DNA from: Aequoribacter sp003520285
GTDB lineage: Bacteria; Pseudomonadota; Gammaproteobacteria; Pseudomonadales; Halieaceae
Reading direction: 5' to 3'
Assembly: GCA_963966765.1 (NCBI GenBank)
Contig: CAXAAR010000029.1
Coordinates: 1 to 23,513 of the forward strand
Length of the DNA: 23,513 nt
The position numbers and the translations under genes were made by a program. The notes under the pieces are model-generated. The model worked only from the letters and a program-made list of their open reading frames with translations, was not told the DNA's origin and did no database searches. This document shows, piece by piece, positions 15,273 to 23,360 of this stretch (positions are counted from its first letter, which is position 1; every line of letters begins with the position of its first letter).

Positions 15273-16466
15273 ATGATAAAACCGCACGGTTCTACCCAAC
15301 TCAACAGTCTCTATATCGAGGATGCAACAGAGCGCGCAGCCCAGCTCAAGCGCGCTGAAACTCTGCCGAGTTTACTGCTCAATTCGGCCGCGGCAGCCAA
15401 TGCCGTGATGCTAGGTGCCGGCTACTTCAATCCACTCTCAGGCTACATGAACTTGGACGACGCGCTCAGTGTTGCCGAGTCTATGCACACCACCTCGGGC
15501 TTGTTCTGGCCAATACCTATTTTGAATTTGACGCACGCCGCTGACGGAATCAAAGTCGGCGATGAGGTCGCTTTGCGCGACCCCAATCAGGCGAACCATC
15601 CTATTATGGCGACCTTGATTGTCGAAACAGTGGAAACCGTGACAGTACCGCAACTAGAAACAATGGCTCAGCAAATTTTTGGAACCCTCGATCCAAATCA
15701 TCCAGGCGTGGCAACCTTTTTGGGGCTCGGTAACACGCTGTTGTCAGGTTCAGTACAAGTTCTAAGCTACAGTTATTTTGCCGATGACTTCCCTGATACT
15801 TTCCAAACCGCGCGTCAGATCCGTGAAGACATTCAGCGTCGGGGATGGGAAACAGTGGTCGCCTTTCAAACTCGCAACCCAATGCATCGAGCTCACGAAG
15901 AGCTCTGCCGTATGGCCATGGAAAGGCTTGATGCCGATGGCTGTGTGGTCCACATGTTGCTCGGCCAGTTAAAAGCCGGCGACATCCCTGCCGATGTTCG
16001 CGACGCCTGTATCCGCAAAATGGTTGACGTCTACTTTGCGCCCAATACGGTAATGGTCTCTGGCTACGGCTTTGACATGCTCTACGCCGGACCTCGTGAG
16101 GCCGTCTTGCACGCCATCTTCCGCCAGAACATGGGCGCCACGCACCTTATCGTGGGCCGTGATCATGCTGGTGTCGGGGACTACTACGGCCCCTTCGACG
16201 CGCAAACCATATTTACACAAGTCCCCAAGGGCGCGCTGGAAATCGAAATCTTCAACGCTGATCACACGGCCTACTCTAAGAAGTTAGATCGCGTAGTAAT
16301 GATGAACGAAGCCCCCGACCACACGCCTGAAGACTTTATCTTGCTGTCGGGCACCAAGGTGCGCGAGATGCTTGGGAATGGTGTTGCACCTCCACCGGAA
16401 TTCTCTCGGCCAGAGGTGGCGGAAATCTTGATCCAGCATTATCAGCTGATAGATCAGTCAGCCTAA
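15273..16466 (+). CDS. sat: Sulfate adenylyltransferase (ATP sulfurylase), homomeric type
   Basis: Forms APS and pyrophosphate from ATP and sulfate, the substrate for the upstream CysC. It is the homomeric Sat/Met3-like enzyme and not the CysD/CysN pair common in enteric bacteria. Motifs: AFQTRNPMHRAHE (nucleotide loop; QTRNPMHRAHE at 199-209), LIVGRDHAGVGDYYGPFDAQ (292-311) and LLSGTKVREML. Length 397 equals the usual bacterial Sat size, and there is no C-terminal kinase domain; that activity is supplied by the separate CysC. The enzyme also serves in reverse in sulfur oxidisers, but pairing with CysC and a LysR regulator favours assimilation or PAPS supply here. The gene ends 40 bases before the convergent MFS gene. 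Confidence 0.97.
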   Translation: MIKPHGSTQLNSLYIEDATERAAQLKRAETLPSLLLNSAAAANAVMLGAGYFNPLSGYMNLDDALSVAESMHTTSGLFWPIPILNLTHAADGIKVGDEVALRDPNQANHPIMATLIVETVETVTVPQLETMAQQIFGTLDPNHPGVATFLGLGNTLLSGSVQVLSYSYFADDFPDTFQTARQIREDIQRRGWETVVAFQTRNPMHRAHEELCRMAMERLDADGCVVHMLLGQLKAGDIPADVRDACIRKMVDVYFAPNTVMVSGYGFDMLYAGPREAVLHAIFRQNMGATHLIVGRDHAGVGDYYGPFDAQTIFTQVPKGALEIEIFNADHTAYSKKLDRVVMMNEAPDHTPEDFILLSGTKVREMLGNGVAPPPEFSRPEVAEILIQHYQLIDQSA

Positions 16467-16487
16467 GGGGTAGGCGAGATCGAACAC

Positions 16488-16526
16488 AGGATCCATGGAC
16501 AGCGCGTCAGCGCCACCCTGGATCCT
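16488..16526. terminator. Possible bidirectional stem-loop between sat and the MFS gene
   Basis: AGGATCCA (16488-16495) and TGGATCCT (16519-16526) are perfect inverted arms, with an inner GCGC/GCGC stem around GTCA. It covers the stop codon of the MFS gene and follows the sat stop by 21 bases. Lacking a T run, it may be a weak or Rho-aided terminator for the convergent transcripts. Confidence 0.35.
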
Positions 16527-17760
16527 CGGTTTCTGGCATCTCTTCAGGAGTGGTCAAGGCGCGCAGTTCTTTCGAGCGCCACCATGCCCAAACACCCACA
16601 CCAGCAGTGCACAGAGCACCCGTAACCACCGCCGGTACCACACCAAGCCATGCAGCCGCGACACCGCCACGCAAATCACCGAGCTCGTTCGATGAGGCAA
16701 TAAACAAAGAGTTTACGGCATTAACTCGGCCCCTAAGAGCGTCGGGGGTAGCGAGATGAATAATACTGGTGCGAAGAATCACACTGACCATATCCGCCGC
16801 GCCGTAAACAAATAAGGCTGCGAGACTCAACCAATAGGTGTCCGACAAACCGAATACCAAGATTGAAAGACTAAAAACCAAAAGTGCGCCAAAAAGGGCT
16901 CGACCCGCGTGCCGGCCATAACCAAATCGCGCAATGAGACTCCCTGCCAGTACAGAACCCAAAGCGGGCATGGCGCGCAAATACCCGAGACCCTCTGGTC
17001 CCACCTGCAAAATATCCATCGCAAAAATTGGCAATAGCACCATGACGCTGCCAAGCATTATGGCAAATAGATCCACTGTCATCGAGGGGAACACGTAAGG
17101 GTTACGCCAAACAAAGGCGATACCTAAGACCACATCACGCCACTCTCGTCGAGTGCTCTTGACCGTCTTCGGCTCTTTGATGGCCGCGACAGCGATAAAT
17201 GCCAACACCATAATACCCGCGATAATCCAATACACCTGAATATCGAACCAACTGAGTAAGTAACCCGCCATGAAAGGTCCAGCCGTCATGGCGGTCGTCC
17301 AAACCGTGCTTGATACTGAAACCGCATGCGAGAGCTGCTCTTTGGGTACCAAACCTGGCAACATGGATTGAATCGCTGGGCCCACAAAAGCGCGCGCGCA
17401 TGAATTCAGTAACAGCAGAGCGTAAATCACATTAATGTCACTCACACCATCGCGCAGCCAATAGGCGAGTAGCAAGTAAACCAGTAGTTGCGTGGTAATC
17501 GTGACCTTCAGAACACGGCGTCTCGGCGCATGGTCGACCACCCAGCCTGACACCAGAAACAGAGCCCAAATCGGTATAATTTGAGTGAGACCAATCAGTG
17601 CGAGATTGAGAGCGCTACCCGTAGCCTCATAAATATGCCATCCGACGGCAACGGCGAGACTCGTTACGGCCAGACTCAAGCAGACGCGCAGTATCAGATA
17701 CAAGACAAAATCGCGGTTGTGTAATAGCGGGCTAGGCATCGACATGACGAGCAGATCCAT
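16507..17760 (-). CDS. Major facilitator superfamily transporter (EntS-like MFS_3 type)
   Basis: Inner-membrane protein with about twelve hydrophobic helices beginning near LYLILRVCLSLAVTSLAVAVGWHIYEATGSALNLALIG. The loop GWVVDHAPRRRVL is the MFS motif-A region between helices 2 and 3. The arrangement (N-terminal LLHNRDFVLYLI, then the paired six-helix halves, ending in a charged tail PEEMPETEDPGWR) matches the MFS_3 group, which includes the enterobactin exporter EntS; a drug or small-molecule efflux role is likely but the substrate is unknown. No neighbouring biosynthesis genes point to it. I chose ATG 17760; an in-frame GTG lies at 17796 and another ATG at 17745, none with a good Shine-Dalgarno. 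It ends face-to-face with sat. Confidence 0.88.
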   Translation of the reverse strand: MDLLVMSMPSPLLHNRDFVLYLILRVCLSLAVTSLAVAVGWHIYEATGSALNLALIGLTQIIPIWALFLVSGWVVDHAPRRRVLKVTITTQLLVYLLLAYWLRDGVSDINVIYALLLLNSCARAFVGPAIQSMLPGLVPKEQLSHAVSVSSTVWTTAMTAGPFMAGYLLSWFDIQVYWIIAGIMVLAFIAVAAIKEPKTVKSTRREWRDVVLGIAFVWRNPYVFPSMTVDLFAIMLGSVMVLLPIFAMDILQVGPEGLGYLRAMPALGSVLAGSLIARFGYGRHAGRALFGALLVFSLSILVFGLSDTYWLSLAALFVYGAADMVSVILRTSIIHLATPDALRGRVNAVNSLFIASSNELGDLRGGVAAAWLGVVPAVVTGALCTAGVGVWAWWRSKELRALTTPEEMPETEDPGWR

Positions 17761-18020
17761 ACGAGAGCGGCCCAAGGGGCCACTTGCAGCCCGCACAGTA
17801 AGCGAGCACGCCTACTAAATCAACTCCCATACAACTTCGATGGCGAGTCACAGGAATATCTGCCAATGTTTGACCAAGCGTGCAAAGCCTGTAGCTCGAT
17901 TCTCGCTGCTTGAGCCTGGCCAGAAGCTAGGGCCAGATACCCAAGGTGTGACCGAGGCTAGAATTTCCTACCAATCCTGTTTACAGTCGAGACCGGACCA
18001 CAACTCACACCGGAGAACCC
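17761..18020. other. Divergent gap between the MFS gene and purT
   Basis: About 260 bases with no convincing gene. TAGAAT at 17959-17964 could be a -10 box for purT but lacks a -35 partner. No PurR-type palindrome (ACGCAAACGTTTGCGT-like) is seen. Confidence 0.5.
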
Positions 18021-19205
18021 ATGCCAACGATCGGAACCCCCTTTTCGAGCACTGCGACCAAAGTACTACTGTGCGGGGCTGGAGAGCTTGGCAAAGAGGT
18101 TGCCATAGCATTGCAACGGCTGGGCGTCGAAGTCATCGCCTGCGACCGCTACGCCAATGCGCCGGCTATGCAGGTGGCAGATCGAAGCCACGTATTTTCT
18201 ATGCTCGATGCCGCTGAGTTACGTCGCGTGATTACCCTCGAACAACCCGACTTCATTGTTCCTGAAATCGAAGCGATCGCCACCGACACGCTGGTAGCAC
18301 TCGAGCAAGAGGGTTTCACGGTGGTGCCGTCGGCAAGGGCGGCTCAGCTCACCATGAATCGCGAAGGTATACGCGCCTTAGTGGCTGAAACACTCAAGCT
18401 ACCCACCTCTGAGTACCGGTTTGCCGATAGCTACCAAGATTATTGTGGCGCGGTCGAGTCTATTGGCTACCCCTGTCTCGTCAAGCCGATTATGAGTTCG
18501 TCGGGAAAAGGGCAAAGTCTGTTAAATACGCCAGACGATCTTGAGCGGGCTTGGCAATACGCCCAGGAGGGTGGCCGGGCCGGCGCCGGCCGCGTCATCA
18601 TCGAAGGCTTCATTGACTTCGACTACGAGATCACCTTGCTCACAGTTCGACATCATGCTGGAACCTCATTTTGCCCACCCATTGGGCATCGCCAGGCGAA
18701 CGGTGATTATCAAGAGTCGTGGCAACCGCAGGCGATGTCTGCTGTCGCCTTACAGCGCTCTCAGGACATTGCCTTGACTGTCACGGATGCACTTGGGGGC
18801 TCGGGGCTCTTTGGCGTTGAACTGTTTATCAAGGGCGATTCGGTTTGGTTTAGCGAAGTCTCGCCGCGCCCCCACGATACTGGCATGGTGACTCTCATCT
18901 CGCAAAATCTGTCGGAATTTGAATTGCACGCCAGAGCATTTTTAGGACTCCCGATACCCTTGATTCGCCAACATGCACCGGCCGCTTCTGCCGTGATTTT
19001 GGTCGAGGGCAACTCAACCCAAGTGCGCTTCGGTGGACTCGGAGCAGCCTTATCGGAGGCCGATACAGATCTTCGTTTGTTCGGCAAACCAGAGGTGCAA
19101 GGCCAGCGCCGCATGGGTGTTGCTTTGGCGCTAGCACCAAGCACCGATGAAGCGCGTGTGAAGGCACTTCGATCGGTGGATTCGATTGAGGTATCGGTAG
19201 ATTAA
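18021..19205 (+). CDS. purT: Formate-dependent phosphoribosylglycinamide formyltransferase
   Basis: ATP-grasp enzyme of de novo purine synthesis that makes formyl-GAR from GAR, formate and ATP, bypassing the folate-dependent PurN. The N-terminal domain shows KVLLCGAGELGKEVAIALQRLG (nucleotide-fold start) and PDFIVPEIEAI (76-86); the ATP-grasp region has PCLVKPIMSSSGKGQS, EGFIDFDYEIT and the metal-binding EVSPRPHDTGMVTLISQ. The C-terminal part RMGVALALAPSTDEAR is also as in E. coli PurT (392 residues; here 394). GGAG seven bases before ATG fixes the start. It appears to be a single-gene transcript; a pentanucleotide repeat tract begins 11 bases after its stop. No other purine gene is nearby. 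Confidence 0.97.
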   Translation: MPTIGTPFSSTATKVLLCGAGELGKEVAIALQRLGVEVIACDRYANAPAMQVADRSHVFSMLDAAELRRVITLEQPDFIVPEIEAIATDTLVALEQEGFTVVPSARAAQLTMNREGIRALVAETLKLPTSEYRFADSYQDYCGAVESIGYPCLVKPIMSSSGKGQSLLNTPDDLERAWQYAQEGGRAGAGRVIIEGFIDFDYEITLLTVRHHAGTSFCPPIGHRQANGDYQESWQPQAMSAVALQRSQDIALTVTDALGGSGLFGVELFIKGDSVWFSEVSPRPHDTGMVTLISQNLSEFELHARAFLGLPIPLIRQHAPAASAVILVEGNSTQVRFGGLGAALSEADTDLRLFGKPEVQGQRRMGVALALAPSTDEARVKALRSVDSIEVSVD

Positions 19206-19216
19206 TCAACCCGCTT

Positions 19217-19260
19217 GGATTGAATTGAATTGAATTGAATTGGATTGGATTGGATTGGAT
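19217..19260. repeat. Pentanucleotide tandem repeat (GGATT/GAATT)
   Basis: Nine 5-base units: GGATT once, GAATT four times, GGATT three times and a partial GGAT. The clean switch between GAATT and GGATT blocks suggests copy gain by slippage after a point change. It lies 11 bases after purT and within no gene, in the 313-base gap that also holds the tandem array 19365-19574. Confidence 0.95.
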
Positions 19261-19355
19261 CTGATCGAGCTTAGCGTGGCCTCACGCCAGCAAGAGACTG
19301 GCTTGGCTTGGAGGCTCATCAAACAGCACTTCGTCGAAGAGATCATCGAGTCAGT

Positions 19356-19371
19356 GAGCCTAATCAGGCTC
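19356..19371. terminator. Short hairpin at the edge of the repeat array
   Basis: GAGCCT, loop AATC, AGGCTC: perfect 6-bp stem. The right arm is the start of the first array repeat (the AGGCT shared by all copies), so it lies at the outermost end of the amidohydrolase transcript. It has no T run; termination is possible but unproven. Confidence 0.35.
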
Positions 19372-19574
19372 CCATGCCAACAATCGCAACAGTCGACCCG
19401 TTGAGCGCTGACTGGGCTCAGGCTGCGATGCCAACACGTCGCAACGGTTGGCACACTGGACACCGAACCGGATCAGGCTCCCATACCAACACGTCAGGAC
19501 ACTGGGCACTGACCGAGATCAGGCTGCCGCGCCAACACGTCGCAACAATCGACCCATTGGGCGCTGACCCAAAT
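19365..19574 (-). repeat. Four imperfect 46-55 bp tandem repeats, one being the 3' end of the amidohydrolase gene
   Basis: Each unit begins CAGGCT on the plus strand: 19365-19418 (54 bp), 19419-19473 (55), 19474-19519 (46) and 19520-19574 (55). A conserved core reads CCAACACGTCGCAAC, or close to it. In gene direction, the copy 19520-19574 encodes the last 18 residues and stop of the amidohydrolase, and the other three lie downstream and keep the GCCTGA context around the stop. The array therefore looks like repeated duplication of the gene's 3' end followed by divergence. Confidence 0.85.
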
Positions 19575-21396
19575 CGGCACTGGGTTGCTCATCTTGCCAA
19601 GCAATTTGCCCCCCAATAATGACGGTTTCGACGACGCCATTCGATCGATTTACCAGCTGCTCATGATTAAATTCCTTGCGGAACCGACGATGCACACTCG
19701 CTTCGCCATCGTAGTTCTTCAGTTTCTCGGGATCGACTAGAATGAGGTCTGCAGCGTCGCCTTCATAAATCGTACCTGCTTGAACGCCAAACACATCTGC
19801 CGCATCTTTCGTCAAACGCTTAACCATGTAACTGACATCAGCTTCGCCACCAAGCGCTGCCAGTTTTAAACTTCGCAAATTAACATCGTAAAACGCCATA
19901 TTGGTAAGATGAGCGCCGCTATCATTAAATCCAGGCAAGAGCTGCGGATCCATAATCAACTCGCGAACCCGCTTCGGATCATTATTCGCCGTGGTAATAA
20001 ACCAGGTTAAATCAGTATCGAAGCTTCTCAAGAGCTGTAGAACCAAATCGGCTTCGTCGTACACTGCGCTAAAGTCACTATCTAAGACCTCTCGCTCATG
20101 ATCTTGAATGTCTGATAGGCGCCCAGCTCGATACGCCTCGACTCGATCCATCACTTGCTGAAAAGTAAGCCCAATCCAGCTCGATACTGGGCACCGCTCG
20201 ATTGTCATACTACTCAAGTTCCGATCTAGGGCGTAATCTTCAGCCTTCATTAACCGCTTGAGTCGAGCCAAACTGATCCCACTTTTGCCGCGAAGCCACA
20301 TCGCTTTGAACTCTGCTCTGTACAAAGGATCATCTAAGATACGCTGCCGCGCCAATCGATCTTCTAAATCTGTCTCATTTAAACGTCTTAACTCAGGAAT
20401 CTCCTCAGCGATGGGCGTGATTGCGCCATCCGCCCAAGTTCTGAAAGGGGCACCGAGCGCCTGCATATAAAAACGTCCTTTCACAAAACTCGAGTTCAAA
20501 AGCCTCACCAGCAGCACAGCCATTTTGGATAATCGCTTGTTATGCGCGAAATCCATCGCTGCCACGACTGTGGTTTTCAGGGGCTTGCCATGCAATCGAC
20601 CACTGGTCAGTAGGAAGGTTTTTAATGTGCCCAAGATGCTGTCTTTGGGCGGTGTGGCTTGCCAAACTCCACCACTCTCTCGAACAACTTGAGTCAGTGC
20701 CTTAAGTTCTCGATATTTCGCAAATTGTGTTGGAATGGTCTTCTCGACATGAGGCTGGGCTGCCAAATAATGGAACGGCAGAGCATCGGTAGAAAAACCA
20801 GAATAACCGATGTCGAGTGCGCTGCGCAGAGTCGAAGTCATAGACTGTAATTCTGAATCGGTCGGATCGCGCGTAATACTCGCCTCAAAACCCATAGCAT
20901 CGATACGTAACATGGAATGTGGTAGCAGAGGTATCACATTCGGACCCAAGTTGAGCTGATCCAAATGAGACAGATACTCGTCAGGCGTCGACCAGTTAAC
21001 TTTGTCGGCGCACTGCTTCAAGACCTGCTTGGGAATATTCTCAACCCGAGCATAGCAACTCACTATTGGGTCGTTGGTTCCATCTCGTTGATTACCAAAA
21101 GCAAGCCCTAAACTGCAATTCGCAATCACAACCGTGGTCGTGCCATGTCGCGTCGACTCAGGCAGCTCAGGCGCCACCTCGAGCTCAAGATCGTAATGAG
21201 TGTGTATATCAAACAACCCAGGCATCAGCCATTTACCGGTGCCATCGATCACATGCTCAGACCTTAAACAATCTGCAGCAGCACCGCGGGCAACGACTTT
21301 GCCCTCATGAATGGCTAAGCTTTCAACAATCGCGGGGTCGCCGTTATTAAAAATGGTCGCATTCTTAATGATGATATCTACGTCGGACTCCGTCAT
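19519..21396 (-). CDS. Amidohydrolase of the D-aminoacylase-like superfamily
   Basis: Cytoplasmic metal-dependent hydrolase, 625 residues, with the Amidohydrolase_3 layout: beta-sandwich start (VDIIIKNATIFNNG), GLFDIHTHYD with metal ligands His65 and His67, NCS with Cys94 (the D-aminoacylase zinc Cys position), and FNDSGAH with Asp492. Members remove acyl groups from N-acyl-D-amino acids or hydrolyse related ring amides. The two mid-barrel His ligands of Alcaligenes D-aminoacylase (in THMR and SHHK) are absent: the equivalent places read GGVWQATPP (242-250) and TTVVAAMDFA (275-284). The substrate is therefore uncertain. The last 18 codons belong to a tandem repeat array continuing downstream, and an octanucleotide repeat lies about 135 bases before the start. 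A weak GAGACG precedes the ATG. Confidence 0.87.
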   Translation of the reverse strand: MTESDVDIIIKNATIFNNGDPAIVESLAIHEGKVVARGAAADCLRSEHVIDGTGKWLMPGLFDIHTHYDLELEVAPELPESTRHGTTTVVIANCSLGLAFGNQRDGTNDPIVSCYARVENIPKQVLKQCADKVNWSTPDEYLSHLDQLNLGPNVIPLLPHSMLRIDAMGFEASITRDPTDSELQSMTSTLRSALDIGYSGFSTDALPFHYLAAQPHVEKTIPTQFAKYRELKALTQVVRESGGVWQATPPKDSILGTLKTFLLTSGRLHGKPLKTTVVAAMDFAHNKRLSKMAVLLVRLLNSSFVKGRFYMQALGAPFRTWADGAITPIAEEIPELRRLNETDLEDRLARQRILDDPLYRAEFKAMWLRGKSGISLARLKRLMKAEDYALDRNLSSMTIERCPVSSWIGLTFQQVMDRVEAYRAGRLSDIQDHEREVLDSDFSAVYDEADLVLQLLRSFDTDLTWFITTANNDPKRVRELIMDPQLLPGFNDSGAHLTNMAFYDVNLRSLKLAALGGEADVSYMVKRLTKDAADVFGVQAGTIYEGDAADLILVDPEKLKNYDGEASVHRRFRKEFNHEQLVNRSNGVVETVIIGGQIAWQDEQPSADLGQRPMGRLLRRVGAAA

Positions 21397-21531
21397 TTTT
21401 ATCGTCTCATGTCACTAAGTTGAAACACCTTTGTGAATATAGATCAGGTTCTGAGACTGCGCAACCGCGGTAGGAAGTGATGGGGCCGCTGCGTAAGTGA
21501 GGGGTTGACCAAATCAAAGCTCACCCTGGGC

Positions 21532-21600
21532 ATGCACCTATGCACCTATGCACCTATGCACCTATGCACCTATGCACCTATGCACCCAAGCACCTATGCC
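21532..21600. repeat. Octanucleotide tandem repeat (ATGCACCT, about 8.5 copies)
   Basis: Six exact ATGCACCT units, one ending in C, one starting AAG, then a partial ATGCC. It sits in the 241-base gap between the glycosylase stop (21638) and the amidohydrolase start (21396), inside the probable promoter or leader region of the latter. The near-identical units indicate recent slippage. Confidence 0.95.
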
Positions 21601-21637
21601 AGATGATAGGAGGCAGGGGGCCAAGCACCGCGCCAGC

Positions 21638-22360
21638 CTAGGGTCGCTCACCGATGCCAAGTTCGTCGAAAACCGCGTTGGCAAGATCACTCCAACCTCG
21701 GTTTGCAGCCGGGCTCGCAGGGCTCGGATGCGGCATTTTGTGCACGGGGATATCTGCACAACTGCTTCGCGCGCGTGCCTCTGCAAACACCCCCACTGCC
21801 ACGACGCACTCGGGCTGCAGTAACGAGACCAAGTCAGCCAGCGAGGCCTCACAAGCACCATAAACCGCCTCTCGTTCGTCCTTGACGAGCTTGTCGGGCG
21901 TTATGTTCCGCCCGCTGTCCGCCATAAAAATAAGTGGGCAAAAGTTGTGCACGTAGCAGTCATCAAAAAAACGCTCGGGCTGACCCCACCGCTGCCGCGC
22001 CCAAGTCCACAGCCGCTGCCCCGAGACTTCGCTGCGGGTGCATTGAAAACCCTGTATCGGACGTTTCGGATGCACACGCTCAGGCTGACCCACTGGCTGA
22101 TCGATTGCCAACCATGTTTTAACCGATGAGACTTCACCAAAGGGAACCCCCGTTTGTGCCATTCCAAATGGACCGGGATTCATTCCCAACAAGAGTGCCT
22201 TTGGCCAAGGACGCGCATACCGCTGGACATAGTCTTGATGAGGGGCGTCGGCATACAGCAGGGGATTATAGACATGCGATACCGGGGCGCTAAAGCTCAT
22301 TGCGGCTAATTGACGATTCAAAGCGGCCTCTAGCTTTAAAATGTGATCAGCTAAATGCAT
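21638..22360 (-). CDS. SMUG1-type uracil-DNA glycosylase (UDG family 3)
   Basis: DNA repair enzyme that removes uracil, and in characterised SMUG1 proteins also 5-hydroxymethyluracil, from DNA. The family 3 signature GMNPGPFGMAQTG is at 59-71 with Asn61 in the catalytic position, followed by VPFGEV; later come PKRPIQGF, SEVSGQRLW, VHNFCPLIFM, SGRNITP and the second active-site motif HPSPASPAANRGW (His211). This closely parallels the animal SMUG1 order of motifs. I chose ATG 22360 (240 residues) because GGGGGAA lies 4-5 bases upstream and the family fold starts there; a longer frame reaching 22429 adds 23 unlike residues. SMUG1 is uncommon in bacteria. It lies 131 bases after the oxygenase gene on the same strand. 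Confidence 0.95.
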   Translation of the reverse strand: MHLADHILKLEAALNRQLAAMSFSAPVSHVYNPLLYADAPHQDYVQRYARPWPKALLLGMNPGPFGMAQTGVPFGEVSSVKTWLAIDQPVGQPERVHPKRPIQGFQCTRSEVSGQRLWTWARQRWGQPERFFDDCYVHNFCPLIFMADSGRNITPDKLVKDEREAVYGACEASLADLVSLLQPECVVAVGVFAEARARSSCADIPVHKMPHPSPASPAANRGWSDLANAVFDELGIGERP

Positions 22361-22491
22361 ACGATTCCCCCGAATTGTGTCAGCGAGTGACGAGTAGCAC
22401 CCTATTCGTGTAGCGCAAGCAGAGCACATTAGCCTCTGCCACTCCGCTCAGCGAGTACAGCGGTCTCAGGTTATAGCCAGCGGACCAATCG

Positions 22492-23349
22492 CTAAATAAC
22501 ACCCAGTTCCTGTAGTCGCTCAGCAAGATAGGTTTTGGCGGTATACCGCGCAGACAGAACCACCTCAGGACGCGGGTGCAAAAAGAGCGGCAGCGACATT
22601 CGACCGCGGCTCAAATCTAGTCCTGAAGGTGTCGCCACTCGGTGCGTCGTAGAGGGAAAGTACCCCCCCGACACTTCCTGAAGCATATCGCCAATATTGA
22701 TCAATACCTGATCAGATCGGCTCGGAACAGTAATCCATTCGCCCTTTTGTGACAGTATTTCAAGACCCGGTCCGTCAGCGGCAGGCAAAATGGTTAAAAA
22801 ATTGATGTCTTCATGGGGTGCTGCTCTAGGAAGCGTATCTTGCTCGGACGACATCGGCGGATAGTGGAGGATCCGCAGTAATGATTGTTCGCTCGCCCGA
22901 ATCATGGATTGCAATGGCTCACTATAGTGACGTGAAATACTCATAGGCGAATAACGCTCAACCCAGCCGAGCAAAGTCTGCGCGAACTCAAATGCTTGCT
23001 GATAGTACTCACGGACATCATTCACCAACTCGCCTGGACACCGACCCCATGGGTAGTAATGGAAATACTCCTTATAATCTCGCTGTGCCTGCCCTTTCGC
23101 ATGCTCGGCTTGCTCGAGCGAAAAATAGCCATCTTGCCGCTCCCGATCAAACACAAACGCATGTTTTTGCTCGGACGCAAAAAAATCGCGCCACTCCGTA
23201 TAAATCTTTTGAATAAGCGCCAAATCAAGTGGATGACGGGAAAATGCTGCAAAACCAAACTGCTTCAGGGAAGCCACAAAGTCAGCATCACATCCCTCTG
23301 CACCGTACTCTATAACCGGTAATTCCAAATTATTTGAAGTCATAGTCAT
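22492..23349 (-). CDS. 2-oxoglutarate/Fe(II) oxygenase, isopenicillin-N-synthase-like
   Basis: Cytoplasmic mononuclear iron oxygenase of the IPNS/DIOX group. The N-terminal DIOX_N-like segment (LPVIEYGAE, FGFAAFSRHP) precedes the jelly-roll core with PHEDINFLT (His179, Asp181), STTHRV (His236) and RGRMSLPLF (Arg250-x-Ser252, the 2-oxoglutarate carboxylate site). The conserved RILHYPP and GDMLQEVSGGYFPSTTHRV are typical. Length 285. Family members include thymine 7-hydroxylase, gibberellin oxidases and ethylene-forming enzyme. The gene begins 11 bases after the stop of a nucleoside transporter, so the two are probably co-transcribed, and a SMUG1 glycosylase gene follows; this points to a pyrimidine or nucleoside substrate, by inference. 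Two adjacent ATGs (23349, 23343) are possible starts. Confidence 0.9.
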   Translation of the reverse strand: MTMTSNNLELPVIEYGAEGCDADFVASLKQFGFAAFSRHPLDLALIQKIYTEWRDFFASEQKHAFVFDRERQDGYFSLEQAEHAKGQAQRDYKEYFHYYPWGRCPGELVNDVREYYQQAFEFAQTLLGWVERYSPMSISRHYSEPLQSMIRASEQSLLRILHYPPMSSEQDTLPRAAPHEDINFLTILPAADGPGLEILSQKGEWITVPSRSDQVLINIGDMLQEVSGGYFPSTTHRVATPSGLDLSRGRMSLPLFLHPRPEVVLSARYTAKTYLAERLQELGVI

Positions 23350-23360
23350 ACTTGCAAACC

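Noticed and set aside
19206..19463. Minus-strand frame of 85 codons in the purT-amidohydrolase gap
   Set aside because: It reads through the array repeats and the pentanucleotide tract (SNPIQSNSIQ-like low-complexity end), has no ribosome-binding site and no family features.
19365..19574. The tandem units resemble a small CRISPR array
   Set aside because: There are no constant repeats of 24-40 bp separated by unique spacers. The whole 46-55 bp unit is similar between copies and one copy is coding sequence. No cas genes are present.
21548..21823. Plus-strand open frame starting inside the octanucleotide repeat
   Set aside because: It runs antisense through the clearly coding SMUG1 gene, its start comes from the repeat unit, and the protein has no recognisable features.
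22361..22429. 23-residue N-terminal extension of the SMUG1 protein
   Set aside because: The extension has no match to the family, while ATG 22360 has GGGGGAA in a proper ribosome-binding position.
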